Source: Halocatena halophila (GTDB lineage: Archaea; Halobacteriota; Halobacteria; Halobacteriales; Haloarculaceae). Taken from it: a DNA stretch of 64,000 nucleotides. The position numbers and the translations under genes are program-made. Below, piece by piece: positions 16,422 through 25,420 of this stretch (within the stretch, counting starts at the first letter, position 1; each line of letters starts with the position of its first letter). The DNA is taken from NCBI GenBank assembly GCA_027563145.1, contig CP071306.1, positions 930,001-994,000 on the forward strand, read 5' to 3'. Under the pieces are notes generated by a model. That model worked only from the letters and a program-made list of their open reading frames with translations. It was not told the DNA's origin and ran no database searches.

Positions 16422-17498
16422 TCAGTTTGGTCGGTCTGACTCTGCAGACAGCGTCCCCTCCGCATCGAAGCGTTTCGCCCGAAGATAGCGGGCTCGCTGT
16501 CGATTTGCTGGGTCGCTAAACTCCGCTTCACGAATCTCATCGATGCGTCCATCAGCGACGGCAGCAACCAACGCTTCGAGCTGAGCCTTCTCGCTCGGCG
16601 TGAGCTCGACAGTGTAGCGTTCTGTGTCCTCACGCTCGATCTGGGTCCACTTCCGGGCTGCCGAAATGACGACCGAACAGGGCTCACGACACGGGAACGC
16701 ACCCGCACCGTGTGGGGTGTCAATCTCCTCTCCATCGGCTGCATCCCACTCACGGCGCTTTAGACACTGCGAATCGACACAGCACGCCTCGGTGAGCCAC
16801 TCGAGCTGCTCACCAGAGAGCTCATCTACCATCGCGTAGATCCCGCTCTGGCGGTCAGCTGCGTCCGCCCAATTGGTAACGTCAAGTTCGCCCTCGCGCT
16901 CGAGCGCCCAGTTCTGAATCGTCGCCGGATAGATGAAATCGATCGCTTCGACGAGCGACGCTCCCGTCAGCTCCGGAAACAACCAGCCAGTCGACAGCGT
17001 CGGTGCGGTTTTGAGCGGCCGATACCGTCCTTTGTCATCCGTCGTGGCGATCTCGCGGGCTTTGAGCGGATCCACAAATCGCTCCAGTTCTGCTGGATCG
17101 GCATCGCGGTCGTCCGAGTGACGCAGTCCATACCGTCGACCACCATCCACTACTGTCGCCGTGATTCTGAGCTGGCCCCACTCGCGAACGACGACGCCAC
17201 TGGTCAGTGCGGAGTAGCGTTCCGGAACTGACCGTTCCTCTGCGTGCTCAACCCAGCGAAGAAACGCCTGCTCGGCCGTCGAACGCGAGCGTTGCGTCCA
17301 GTGAAACCAGTTGTCGACGAATGGATCACCAGCAGCCGTCTCACCGAGTGCCGACGCAGTGAGATCCGTGACCTGGCGTTCGGTCGTTTCGAACGTGTAC
17401 AATCCGTCCGATTTCGACACTGAAAGGCCGTCATACGAAATCGAACGCTCCGCGACAGCAGCCACGAGCGCGGCCACAGGGTCGGATTCGCGGTCCAT
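16422..17498 (-). CDS. DR2241-type putative 4Fe-4S protein beside cbiX
   Basis: I choose ATG 17498 (MDRESDPVAALVAAV) because a GGGGTGGTGG purine-rich stretch precedes it; an upstream ATG at 17570 is possible. The 358-residue product has a Cys cluster in ACCVDSQC, then CREPC about 30 residues on, consistent with a bound Fe-S cluster. An N-terminal domain with SYDGLSV and RYGLRHSDD precedes it. In haloarchaea a protein of this type follows cbiX, so it may act with the chelatase in cobalamin or sirohydrochlorin metabolism. The exact reaction is unknown. Confidence 0.65.
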   Translation of the reverse strand: MDRESDPVAALVAAVAERSISYDGLSVSKSDGLYTFETTERQVTDLTASALGETAAGDPFVDNWFHWTQRSRSTAEQAFLRWVEHAEERSVPERYSALTSGVVVREWGQLRITATVVDGGRRYGLRHSDDRDADPAELERFVDPLKAREIATTDDKGRYRPLKTAPTLSTGWLFPELTGASLVEAIDFIYPATIQNWALEREGELDVTNWADAADRQSGIYAMVDELSGEQLEWLTEACCVDSQCLKRREWDAADGEEIDTPHGAGAFPCREPCSVVISAARKWTQIEREDTERYTVELTPSEKAQLEALVAAVADGRIDEIREAEFSDPANRQRARYLRAKRFDAEGTLSAESDRPN

Positions 17499-17594
17499 TA
17501 CCACCACCCCGTCGAGAATCCGCTGCGATCGCTCTGTCGGTCCATACCACTGCTGCGACCGGCATGCCAAAAACGACGGCGATCAGCTCGGTCC

Positions 17595-18485
17595 TCACTC
17601 GGCATCGATCGTCGTCCCTCCAGTTCGTCGTTTGACCCGATCAATCGCCGCATCAACGTCGGCACCGGCGTCTGCGGCCCGCTCGAGAATCACGTCGGCA
17701 AGCAGCGGCTCCGTGCCAACTGCTCCAGAGTACCAGATCTTGGTGCCATCGACCATCCCCGGCACCGGATACGATCCCGGTTCATCGAGGGCGAGTCCCA
17801 TATCCGCCGGAATGTCTTCCTGGGTGTGATAGCCATCGGCGACAAAGAGCGGAACGACAACCACGTCGTCACTCTCGAACAGCGCAGCCACGTCGTCCAC
17901 CTCGGGCGACTCATCCATGAACATCGCTTTTACCTCGGCGAAATCGTACGCCTCGCGTATGCGATCGGCGTGATACTCGATCGCCTTTGCGCTGTTTTCG
18001 TTGCGTTCGGTACCGTGTCCGACGACCGCCAGCCCGACACCAGGCCCAACGTCTGGATTGTCTGTGATGCTGCGTGCACGCTGGACGATCACGTCAGTCA
18101 TCGAATCATGCGTTCCAACCGGCCCACAGTACCGTACGGTTGCGCCGGTGTCTGCGGCCGTATACGTCGCGTGATCGGCACTGGTCCCATCCGACTCCCA
18201 GTCGGCCACGTCCCAGTCCTGAAGCCGGAGTTCACGTGGAATCACCTGTTCGGTAAAGTATCCCTCGCTGATAAACATCGGAACGACGTACACCGTCTCA
18301 GCACCGACGATGCGCAACACTTCCCGGAACGACGGCTCCTCTTTCCAGAACGCCTCACGAACCGTCTCGAACGCATCTGCCTCGCGGATCGTATCAGCAT
18401 GTGAGAACGTCGGTGTGCTCGAATCCGGATTGAGATGTGAGCCGTGAGCGACGATCACGAGCGCCTCGTCGGTCTGCTGGGACAT
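17595..18485 (-). CDS. cbiX: Sirohydrochlorin cobaltochelatase CbiX
   Basis: CbiX inserts cobalt into sirohydrochlorin in cobalamin synthesis. The 296-residue protein is a long form with two chelatase halves. The first starts ALVIVAHGSHLNPDS, with the metal-binding His of the HGS motif, and VYVVPMFISEGYFT follows. The second repeats the pattern with GLAVVGHGTERN and VVVVPLFVADGYHT. It is cytoplasmic. The gene is upstream of and co-directional with the DR2241-type gene, 96 bases from its chosen start. Iron or nickel insertion by relatives cannot be excluded. Confidence 0.9.
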   Translation of the reverse strand: MSQQTDEALVIVAHGSHLNPDSSTPTFSHADTIREADAFETVREAFWKEEPSFREVLRIVGAETVYVVPMFISEGYFTEQVIPRELRLQDWDVADWESDGTSADHATYTAADTGATVRYCGPVGTHDSMTDVIVQRARSITDNPDVGPGVGLAVVGHGTERNENSAKAIEYHADRIREAYDFAEVKAMFMDESPEVDDVAALFESDDVVVVPLFVADGYHTQEDIPADMGLALDEPGSYPVPGMVDGTKIWYSGAVGTEPLLADVILERAADAGADVDAAIDRVKRRTGGTTIDAE

Positions 18486-18583
18486 AGCTGCCAGTTGGGC
18501 GACCAGCAGTTAATCGGCTTCGTTCTCGACGCTGTCACACACGTCCGAATCTTTCAAACCCATGCCGATGGTAGCGGTGGCTA

Positions 18584-20083
18584 ATGACCATCCGCGTTTC
18601 GAACACGCTGACAGGTGAGCGCGAGCCGTTCGAACCAGGCGACGATACGGTCTTGCTGTACGTCTGTGGGCTCACCACCTCCGATCCACCGCACCTCGGC
18701 CATGCGCGGCTCTGGGTACACGCCGACGTGGTCGACCGGTGGCTCTCCTATCGCGGCTACGACGTGCGTCATGTCGAGAACTTCACCGACGTGAATGAGA
18801 AAATTGTCGCCCGCGCGGGTGAGGACGACCTTGGAGACTCCGAGGCTGCCGTTGCGCGATCGTACACGAAACGAACGATCGACGACATGCGAGCACTCAA
18901 TCTGAAGCGCGCGACCGTCTACCCGCGGGTGAGCGAACACGTTCCCGAGATCGTCGAGCTGATCGAGACGCTCATCGATCGAGGATACGCCTACGAATCG
19001 AACGGGTCGGTGTATTTCGATACGACCGCGTTCGACGCGTATGGTGACCTTTCGAACCAGTCGATCGATGCGCTCACCGCACAGGGCCCCGAAACCGAAC
19101 TGGCCGAAAAGCGTGCACCGACCGACTTTGCCCTCTGGAAGGCCGGCGGCGTCACGCCAGAATCAGTCGAAGCGCATCGCCATGACGGGGCACTCTCCCC
19201 AGAAGCGGCCGCCGAGACGAGCCAGACGTTCTCTGCGCCGTGGAGTGACGGTCGGCCTGGCTGGCACATCGAATGCTCCGCGATGGCGATGGCACATCTG
19301 GATGCGACGATCGATATCCACATGGGCGGCCAGGATCTCGTCTTTCCGCATCACGAAAACGAAATCGCCCAGAGCGAGGCGGCCACGGGCGAGCAGTTCG
19401 CCCGCTACTGGCTCCACGTTAGACTACTCGACACCGGCGAAGAGAAGATGAGCTCGAGTCTGGGTAACTTCTCGACAGTGAAATCTGCGATCGAAGCCGT
19501 CGGTGTGAACGCGGTGCGCACGTTTTTGCTCTCGGCGTCGTACACCAGCCGACAAACGTTCTCTGAGGATGCCCTCCACGAAGCAACCGAGCGATGGGAT
19601 CGACTCGAACGCGCCTATGAGACAGCACTCGCGGCGATCGATGGTCCGGATGCCATGGCGACAGTTACCGACGAGCCGTTCAGAGCGAGTATCGACGACA
19701 CGAAGTTGGCGTTTGAGGATGCGATGGACGATGACTTCAACACGCGAGAAGCGATCGCTGCGCTGCTCGATCTCACTACGGCGGTCCATCGCCATCTCGA
19801 TTCCGACACGTATGATTACGTCGCCCTCAGACGAGCACTCTCGATATTCGAATCGCTCGGCGGTGACGTGCTCGGCCTTGCGTTCGCCGACGAACAATCG
19901 GATGGAACCGTCGAAATCGCTGGTGAGGCAATCGAGCTCGTGCTCGAACTCCGCGAGCAAGAACGGGCGGCTGGAAACTACGAGCGGGCCGACGACCTCC
20001 GAGATGCGCTCGTAGAACTCGGCGTTGAAATCGAAGACACAGACGATGGGCCAGAATACCGGCTGTCTGCGCCACACACCTGA
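18584..20083 (+). CDS. cysS: Cysteinyl-tRNA synthetase
   Basis: This 499-residue class I synthetase charges tRNA-Cys. The zinc and substrate region begins YVCGLTTSDPPHLGHAR, containing the HIGH-type HLGH motif. The second zinc Cys is in WHIECSAMAM, followed by the ligands in DLVFPHHENEIAQSE. The KMSKS loop reads KMSSS. A helical C-terminal domain follows. Length is normal for archaeal CysRS. A T-run (gttttta) at about 20109-20114 just past the stop may act as a terminator. Confidence 0.97.
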   Translation: MTIRVSNTLTGEREPFEPGDDTVLLYVCGLTTSDPPHLGHARLWVHADVVDRWLSYRGYDVRHVENFTDVNEKIVARAGEDDLGDSEAAVARSYTKRTIDDMRALNLKRATVYPRVSEHVPEIVELIETLIDRGYAYESNGSVYFDTTAFDAYGDLSNQSIDALTAQGPETELAEKRAPTDFALWKAGGVTPESVEAHRHDGALSPEAAAETSQTFSAPWSDGRPGWHIECSAMAMAHLDATIDIHMGGQDLVFPHHENEIAQSEAATGEQFARYWLHVRLLDTGEEKMSSSLGNFSTVKSAIEAVGVNAVRTFLLSASYTSRQTFSEDALHEATERWDRLERAYETALAAIDGPDAMATVTDEPFRASIDDTKLAFEDAMDDDFNTREAIAALLDLTTAVHRHLDSDTYDYVALRRALSIFESLGGDVLGLAFADEQSDGTVEIAGEAIELVLELREQERAAGNYERADDLRDALVELGVEIEDTDDGPEYRLSAPHT

Positions 20084-20236
20084 ATCGATCGGACCGCGAC
20101 GGACCACAAGTTTTTACCTCGATGGTACGCATCGCTCAGACGCACAATCGGCAGGGATGATACGAGCTTCCATCGAATGAACATCACACGACCAGTGTGT
20201 GCCGGTGAGCCGATCATTCCACACCAGTAGTCATCC

Positions 20237-20890
20237 ATGATACCCAGTTTATCGACGTCGAAACGCGCGTTGCTCGCCGGCATCGTCCTCATCGGATTGG
20301 TGTCAGCAACAGGCTGTCTCGAAGGACTAACCAATGAGGAAGTCACTGCGACGGCCGATCCAGCAGCCGTGAACAACGATGCGCTCGCGAGCACCAGTTA
20401 CGAACTAACGCGTAATGATTCGCCGACGATCGAACGGTCGGTTAGCGTTCTCGGCATGAATCGAACGTTCAAAGCAACGAGTCACATCCGCGAATACGAG
20501 CGCAACACCGACATTGGACCAGAGGTGACGATCACCAGATTGGTCGTGATTGCAACACCGAAAAAGTCGGTGGCCGGCCAGTCTGTCAATCCGCTCGGCG
20601 AAATGTCGAACAGCGAGCTGATTGAACGGTTCCTTAATACGTACAACGGCGTGCAAAACGTCGAATCGGTCGACAACCGCTCCGTTGCGATGTTAGACAA
20701 CGAGCGGACCGTCGAACGGTTCCGCGCCGAGGCACAGATCATCCAGGGTATCTCGATCACGGTGAATATCCACATCACGACGTTCGAACACGAGGGCGAT
20801 TACATCACAGTGATCGGTGCCCACCCCGAACAGCTCGACGAAGAGGGGAACATCGACGGGCTCATGGGTGGACTGAAACATCCGGCCTAG
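20237..20890 (+). CDS. DUF6517-type lipoprotein
   Basis: This 217-residue protein has an N-terminal hydrophobic segment (RALLAGIVLIGLVSATGC) ending in a lipobox Cys, so it is a lipoprotein. It lacks a twin-arginine pair and is probably Sec-exported. The soluble part has NDALASTSYELT, ERSVSVLGMNRTF and GDYITVIGAHPEQLDEEG. These match the DUF6517 family of haloarchaeal lipoproteins as I remember it. Function unknown. Its stop overlaps the end of the convergent TctA-like gene by four bases. Confidence 0.72.
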   Translation: MIPSLSTSKRALLAGIVLIGLVSATGCLEGLTNEEVTATADPAAVNNDALASTSYELTRNDSPTIERSVSVLGMNRTFKATSHIREYERNTDIGPEVTITRLVVIATPKKSVAGQSVNPLGEMSNSELIERFLNTYNGVQNVESVDNRSVAMLDNERTVERFRAEAQIIQGISITVNIHITTFEHEGDYITVIGAHPEQLDEEGNIDGLMGGLKHPA

Positions 20891-22125
20891 CCATTGACCA
20901 AAAGCGGCACTAACAACACTCCCATCAAATGGGCCCGTTTGACGTGAAATCGACCGGGAACGAGCCCAATGATGGCGCTCACAAGGAAGATCACCACGCC
21001 GACGCCGCCAGTTAGTATCAGCGTGAGAAGACACAATACGAACAGGACCACGAGTGTGAGTAGCGTCTGCTCGATCGAGCCAATTACGTCGAGATACGCC
21101 GGTCCAACCGTCACCACCGCCACGAATCCGAACGCTGCACCGATCCCAATTGTACACGCGAGCAGTCCGAGCTGTATCGGGGCGTTCGTGCGCCCCAGTG
21201 CAACGAGGACACCAGTCCGTGGCTCCCCGAGCGCCACGAGCGCAAACAGAGCGAAGATACAGTTAGCAGTATTGACGCCGCTCGTGGTGACGATAAACCC
21301 CCGACTGCCGTATCGCCGCGGAACGGCAACGAGCGCGAGCGTGGCGGCGACGGCGCTAGAGACACCGGGAACGTAGCCAACGACAGCACCACAGAGCGAG
21401 CCGATGATGCCGAATCCACCGACTGCGCGTGGGGAGAGTGAGATTTCTGCCTGCTGTTGGGGACCATAGCCGTGGCCACCCAGCGATTCGAGTAGCACTG
21501 GTGCGCCAAACAGCCCGGCGAACAGCGGCATAAGCACGCCCCCAACCGAGACAATGCCTGTTGGATCCAGTGGAAGGACCAACAGCCCCAGCCCGCCGCT
21601 GGACACAACAGAGAGCAGCCCGCCGGCCGTTCCGAAGGGCATGGATTCTGTGGCGAGCAACGCCAGAATGATGAGTGCAAATGCGAATCGCCGGTTACTC
21701 TCGAAGACTGGCAACACGGAACTTACGAGCCATGTGAGTGGCACTGCCAGCACTGCTGCGACCGCTACTGCGCTTGCTGATCCGAGCGCAGAGAGCAACA
21801 GTGCCTCTTTGCCCCGTCCGGCGAGCACGAGTCGATGGCCGGGGAGCGCGGTGGCGGCCATCGACGGATCAGGAACGCCAAGTGCAAGCGCGGGCGCAAT
21901 GTCGAGAAACGTGTGAACCACACCGGTTGCGAGAACTGCTGCCCCGACACACACCGGTGGCCCCGGAAGATCTGGTGCGATTCCGGCGAGCACAAACGCG
22001 ATCGTGTTCGCGTGAATGCCCGGAATGAGACCGCTGAGACAGCCACCAAGACAGCCCGCCAGTACGTACGCAATCACTGTGAGTGTCTGCTCCGGTGCGA
22101 ACACGACGGCCTGACTCACGACCAT
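20887..22125 (-). CDS. TctA-like (DUF112) membrane permease
   Basis: The start is ATG 22125, giving 412 residues with about ten to twelve membrane segments. The N-terminal part has GCLSGLIPGIHANTIAFVLA and the second half repeats a similar motif (VVGYVPGVSSAVAATLAL), the inverted glycine/proline motifs typical of TctA. In bacteria TctA works with TctB and a periplasmic binding protein to import tricarboxylates; neither partner is here, as is usual for archaeal single-gene forms. Substrate unknown. Confidence 0.8.
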   Translation of the reverse strand: MVVSQAVVFAPEQTLTVIAYVLAGCLGGCLSGLIPGIHANTIAFVLAGIAPDLPGPPVCVGAAVLATGVVHTFLDIAPALALGVPDPSMAATALPGHRLVLAGRGKEALLLSALGSASAVAVAAVLAVPLTWLVSSVLPVFESNRRFAFALIILALLATESMPFGTAGGLLSVVSSGGLGLLVLPLDPTGIVSVGGVLMPLFAGLFGAPVLLESLGGHGYGPQQQAEISLSPRAVGGFGIIGSLCGAVVGYVPGVSSAVAATLALVAVPRRYGSRGFIVTTSGVNTANCIFALFALVALGEPRTGVLVALGRTNAPIQLGLLACTIGIGAAFGFVAVVTVGPAYLDVIGSIEQTLLTLVVLFVLCLLTLILTGGVGVVIFLVSAIIGLVPGRFHVKRAHLMGVLLVPLLVNG

Positions 22126-22181
22126 ACGGGCCCTGGCCACGTTCTCAGTTCTAAACCTTCGGCTCTGCGGTGTGGGTCACG

Positions 22182-22186
22182 AAAAA
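22182..22186 (-). terminator. U-run downstream of rpl12
   Basis: The minus strand has a TTTTT run (plus-strand aaaaa at 22182-22186) 22 bases past the rpl12 stop. Archaeal transcription often ends at such runs, so this is a candidate end for the rpl1-rpl10-rpl12 transcript. Confidence 0.35.
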
Positions 22187-22207
22187 GTGAGTTCTGTCTC
22201 GACGATG

Positions 22208-22543
22208 TTAGCCAAAGAGCTGACCGAGACCCTCACCGCTGGCCTCTTCTTCCTCGTCGTCATCGTCATCTGCGTCAGCGGCTTCTGCTTCGTCGTCATC
22301 GTCTGCATCCGCGGCGTCGCCTTCGTCGCTACCCGCTGCTGGGGCAGCGCCACCGGCGGGAACGGCTGCGGCCTGCTCGACGGCTTCTTCGATGTCAACG
22401 TCTTCGAGAGCGGCGATGAGGGCCTTGACGCGGGACTCCTCAACGTCGACGCCGGCGGCCTCAAGGACTGCCGTGACGTTCTCTTCGGTGATGTCTTCGT
22501 CGTCCGATTCGTTCAAGATGAGTGCAGCGTAAATGTATTCCAT
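22208..22543 (-). CDS. rpl12: Ribosomal protein P1 (L12), stalk
   Basis: The 111-residue archaeal P1/L12 begins MEYIYAALILNESDDEDIT, the dimerisation domain, then has an Ala/Gly hinge (AAAVPAGGAAPAAG) and a long Asp/Glu tail ending GEGLGQLFG. The tail recruits translation factors to the ribosome. It is last in the rpl1-rpl10-rpl12 operon, 38 bases after rpl10, and its tail resembles that of P0, as is usual. Confidence 0.97.
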   Translation of the reverse strand: MEYIYAALILNESDDEDITEENVTAVLEAAGVDVEESRVKALIAALEDVDIEEAVEQAAAVPAGGAAPAAGSDEGDAADADDDDEAEAADADDDDDEEEEASGEGLGQLFG

Positions 22544-22581
22544 TGTGGTTTGTGTGTTGTTGTAGTGTTGTGTTCGATGGG

Positions 22582-23619
22582 CTATCCAAACATCGCGCCG
22601 AGACCCTCGGCACCGTCCTCCTCATCATCGTCGTCCGTATCGTCCTCTGCGTCGGCGCTAGCATCGTCGTCGCTAGCGTCGTCGGAATCTGACGATGAAT
22701 CAGATTCTGTGCTCGGAGCTGGCTCAACGCCACGAAGCTCCTCGGGGAGTGCCTCCTCGTCGTCAATCACGGCCGCGAGCGCACGCAGCTGTGCATCTGC
22801 CTTGGCGACGAGATCGTCAGCAATGGCCGGGCTCTCGATCGCGGCGAACAGTCCGAGGCTGCGTGCCTCGTTGCTGGCCTTCGAAACCAGCGCGTCCGCG
22901 GTCTGGGCGGTCGGATGCCCAGCGTTGATCGAGAGGTTGCGCCCGGCGGCGACGGCCGACTGTACGTCGGCGCGGTACTCCTCGACATCGATCGCCAGCT
23001 CGTCTGGCTCGAAGAACACGCCCTCCGAGTAGACACCACGAAGATCGAGACCAACCTCCTTTGGCTCAATGCCGAGTTCACTCAGCACGCCAGAAAGCTG
23101 TTGGCTCACTTCGTCGCCTTCATCGAGCACGTGAGAGTCTTCGAGCACCTTGATCGAGCCCCCATCGATGCGAGCGTTCGCACCGACCTGCTGGAGCTCG
23201 CCGACGAACGGACCGGGATCGATGCCGGTGTCGCCCTCCGGAATGACGATATCGTTCGGCGTGACCTCGCCGGCATTGATCGGGGCCGGCGTCTTCGAGT
23301 CTTCGAGCTTTTTGTACAGCCCGAACGGATTGTCGTCAGTGGCGATGATGCCAACCTGACCGGCCACGAGATCGGACAGCTCATCGAAGCCACGATCACT
23401 GTTTGCGATCGCGCGTTCGATGAGCGTGTTCCGGCTCACTCTGAGCTCTGCTGAGCCGTGAAGATCGCGACGCATCGCCTGGAGCTGTTTGCTCGGAATG
23501 CCGGCAATGTTCACGATACCGACGCTCTGGTAGTCGTCGATGAGCGATCCGATCGACTCGACTTCCTCGCGTTTCCACTCCGGAATGACGTCAGTCGTGT
23601 GGTCGGGCTCTGCGGACAT
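22582..23619 (-). CDS. rpl10: Ribosomal protein P0 (L10), stalk base
   Basis: The 345-residue P0 anchors P1 dimers to 23S rRNA. It opens with an rRNA-binding region ([34 protein letters not shown]), has the archaeal insertion domain, helical spine segments for P1 binding, and an acidic tail ending EGLGAMFG. It starts one base after the rpl1 stop, implying tight coupling. Confidence 0.97.
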   Translation of the reverse strand: MSAEPDHTTDVIPEWKREEVESIGSLIDDYQSVGIVNIAGIPSKQLQAMRRDLHGSAELRVSRNTLIERAIANSDRGFDELSDLVAGQVGIIATDDNPFGLYKKLEDSKTPAPINAGEVTPNDIVIPEGDTGIDPGPFVGELQQVGANARIDGGSIKVLEDSHVLDEGDEVSQQLSGVLSELGIEPKEVGLDLRGVYSEGVFFEPDELAIDVEEYRADVQSAVAAGRNLSINAGHPTAQTADALVSKASNEARSLGLFAAIESPAIADDLVAKADAQLRALAAVIDDEEALPEELRGVEPAPSTESDSSSDSDDASDDDASADAEDDTDDDDEEDGAEGLGAMFG

Positions 23620-23620
23620 C

Positions 23621-24259
23621 TTAGGCCACCTCCATCGTTGGACCCATCGTCGTCTTTACGTAGATCGAATCGATGTTGAGTGGGCCCTTCTCCAGACTCG
23701 CCTCGAGTCGACGAATGATCACGTCGATGTTGTCGGCGATGTCCTCGGGCTCCATTGTGGCCGAGCCGACGAGCGTGTGGAACGTCCGTCGCTCACCACT
23801 GCGGAGCTGGACCGTGCTTTTCATCCGGTTTACAACCTCGACAACGTCGTCGTCGGGCTGCAGCGGCGTCGGCATCTTCCCGCGTGGACCGAGAACGGTC
23901 CCGAGGAATCGACCGATGTCCTGCATCATGCTCGCTTCTGCGACGAAAAAGTCCGTTTCGCCGGCGAGATCCTTTGCGGCGTCAGTGTCCTCACCCAGCT
24001 CCGACAGCGCATCACTGTCGAGTACTGAGTCAGCAACCTCTTCGGCACGCAGGGCGGTCTCGCCCTCTGCGAACACGACGATACGAGTCTCCTGGCCCGT
24101 TCCCCGCGGAAGGACGATTCCCTCATCGACACGGTTGTTTGGGTCGTTAAGATCTAGATCGCGAAGATTGATGGCAATGTCCACCGATTCGGTGAAGTTC
24201 CGTGGTGGCGCCTCCTCAATCGCGCGAGATACTGCATCCTCTATTTCCTGATTTGCCAT
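23621..24259 (-). CDS. rpl1: Ribosomal protein L1
   Basis: The 212-residue L1 opens [20 protein letters not shown] and includes [35 protein letters not shown] and [11 protein letters not shown], the family's rRNA-binding signatures. It builds the L1 stalk and in archaea can repress its own mRNA. A good ribosome binding site (GGAGG, 24270-24266) precedes ATG 24259, partly inside a leader hairpin described separately. Confidence 0.97.
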   Translation of the reverse strand: MANQEIEDAVSRAIEEAPPRNFTESVDIAINLRDLDLNDPNNRVDEGIVLPRGTGQETRIVVFAEGETALRAEEVADSVLDSDALSELGEDTDAAKDLAGETDFFVAEASMMQDIGRFLGTVLGPRGKMPTPLQPDDDVVEVVNRMKSTVQLRSGERRTFHTLVGSATMEPEDIADNIDVIIRRLEASLEKGPLNIDSIYVKTTMGPTMEVA

Positions 24260-24264
24260 TGTTC

Positions 24265-24294
24265 ACCTCCGTAGTACGCCTGTGGCTCCTACGG
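24265..24294 (-). promoter_or_regulatory. rpl1 leader hairpin overlapping the ribosome binding site, candidate L1 binding site
   Basis: On the minus strand CCGTAG (24294-24289) pairs with CTACGG (24274-24269). Inside, GCC (24286-24284) pairs with GGC (24280-24278) around ACA, leaving an uneven internal loop of GA opposite GTA. The 3' arm includes the first GG of the GGAGG at 24270-24266, so folding would hide part of the ribosome binding site. Archaeal L1 operons are known to be controlled by L1 binding a leader structure that mimics its 23S site. That this hairpin is that site is inference. Confidence 0.55.
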
Positions 24295-24344
24295 CGTGAA
24301 ACAGGATCGAAACCTGCCTCGTTTTTACACACTCCGATCACGGA

Positions 24345-24350
24345 CTTAAG
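24345..24350 (-). promoter_or_regulatory. Candidate TATA box for rpl1-rpl10-rpl12
   Basis: CTTAAG at 24350-24345 on the minus strand is the only A/T-rich core in the gap at a suitable place. Initiation about 25 bases downstream would leave a leader near 60 bases, which fits the long leader reported for halobacterial L1 mRNA and includes the hairpin. Confidence 0.4.
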
Positions 24351-24412
24351 CACGTCGAAGTCTTGTGCAGTCAGAAGAACCAACAGAGCACACTCCCGTC
24401 AGAACAGGGTCG

Positions 24413-24892
24413 TTACGCGTTTTCGAACGTCTCGTCGTAGTCGCCGTCGTCGACACGCGCTTTGAACGTCCGCGCGTCATCACCATCGACGGTGACGCCA
24501 AGCGAGACGCACGTGCCAGCAACCTCCTTGGCTGCGTTTTTCGTGTCGTACGCCAACAGATCGGACTGCTTTTGCTTTGCGATCTGTGCGAGCTGATCGA
24601 CCGAGATGTCGGCGACGAACTCCGCCTGTGGTCGGCCGCTGCCGGTCTCAAAGCCGAGTTCGTCCTTGATCAGCGCCGCCGTCGGGGGAACCCCCACGTC
24701 GATCTCGTAGCTGCCATCGTCTTCGTACTCGATGGACACCGGCACCTCCGTGCCGTCGAACGCTTCTGTTTGATCGTTGATATCATTGACGACCGCCTGC
24801 ACGTCTACGGGTGTCGGACCAAGCTCGGGTCCGAGCGGTTGACCAGGCGTTGCCTGGCCACCAGGGACGAGTACCTCAATCGTTCCAGCCAT
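24413..24892 (-). CDS. rpl11: Ribosomal protein L11
   Basis: The start is ATG 24892 (MAGTIEVLVPGGQATPGQPL), giving 159 residues. The N-terminal thiostrepton-region domain has PGPPLGPELG-like spacing and the C-terminal RNA-binding domain includes AQIAKQKQSDLLAYD and VAGTCVSLGVTVDG. L11 shapes the GTPase centre. It is separated from rpl1 by 153 bases with its own promoter candidate, so L11 is likely transcribed apart from the L1 operon. Confidence 0.97.
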   Translation of the reverse strand: MAGTIEVLVPGGQATPGQPLGPELGPTPVDVQAVVNDINDQTEAFDGTEVPVSIEYEDDGSYEIDVGVPPTAALIKDELGFETGSGRPQAEFVADISVDQLAQIAKQKQSDLLAYDTKNAAKEVAGTCVSLGVTVDGDDARTFKARVDDGDYDETFENA

Positions 24893-24916
24893 ATGCTGAA
24901 TCACCCCCTTCGTGGG

Positions 24917-24922
24917 TTTAAG
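24917..24922 (-). promoter_or_regulatory. Candidate TATA box for rpl11
   Basis: CTTAAA on the minus strand is centred about 27 bases before ATG 24892, which would place initiation at or next to the start codon. That predicts a leaderless transcript, the common haloarchaeal form; no ribosome binding site is visible before the ATG. Confidence 0.45.
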
Positions 24923-24985
24923 GGTTATTGTATCCCGTTGTGCGGGGCGCGGTCAAGCGGAGAAAACGGGGAGTACGCCGAAAAA

Positions 24986-25186
24986 CTACGCGACAGCGAC
25001 GCCCTGGCGTGTCAGCCAGTTGCTCGCCTCACGGATCTCGGTCGGACTACCGATGATACGGGTTTTCGTCTCCTCTTCGACGAACGAGAGGACGAACCGG
25101 CGGTTGAGCTCCTGTCGGAGCCCCGAAAGTGCTTCGGTCGGCAAGATGATCTGCGTGCTGTCGCGGAAGCTATCGATGTTTATCAT
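24986..25186 (-). CDS. VNG_1110C-type small conserved protein
   Basis: This 66-residue protein begins MINIDSFRDSTQIILPTEAL and ends ASNWLTRQGVAVA, with RIIGSPTEIREA in the middle. It fits the small haloarchaeal VNG_1110C family, and its place directly upstream of rpl11 matches the Halobacterium gene order as I remember it. No function is known to me. It may form a strand-helix-strand module. Confidence 0.72.
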   Translation of the reverse strand: MINIDSFRDSTQIILPTEALSGLRQELNRRFVLSFVEEETKTRIIGSPTEIREASNWLTRQGVAVA

Positions 25187-25394
25187 TGGTCCGATCCGTT
25201 AGCGTTGATTGTGCCCTGTTGCATGCGGCGATTACTCGGTGCGATGTCACGGGAGGGTTCCATCACCGATGGGACGTTTCTTGACCCATCGTGGTATATC
25301 TTTCGGAGTCATTTCGGCCTAATCTTGTTGTGATTGGGGGTGTGTATTTTCTGCACCTGCGTTCGGTGATGACAGTGTTAAAATTTCACACGGT

Positions 25395-25401
25395 AAAAAA
25401 A
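25395..25401 (-). terminator. T7 run after the symporter gene
   Basis: The minus strand reads CGAAG then seven T (plus-strand aaaaaaa 25395-25401), 20 bases past the symporter stop. This is a good candidate U-rich archaeal terminator. The rest of the gap 25187-25420 shows no gene, tRNA or repeat. Confidence 0.45.
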
Positions 25402-25420
25402 CTTCGAGTTGTGTATTGGT

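Noticed and set aside
16163..16753. 196-codon minus-strand frame over the microproteins and the Fe-S gene end
   Set aside because: Composition is Arg/Ser-rich, and it overlaps the better-supported microproteins and the DR2241-type gene.
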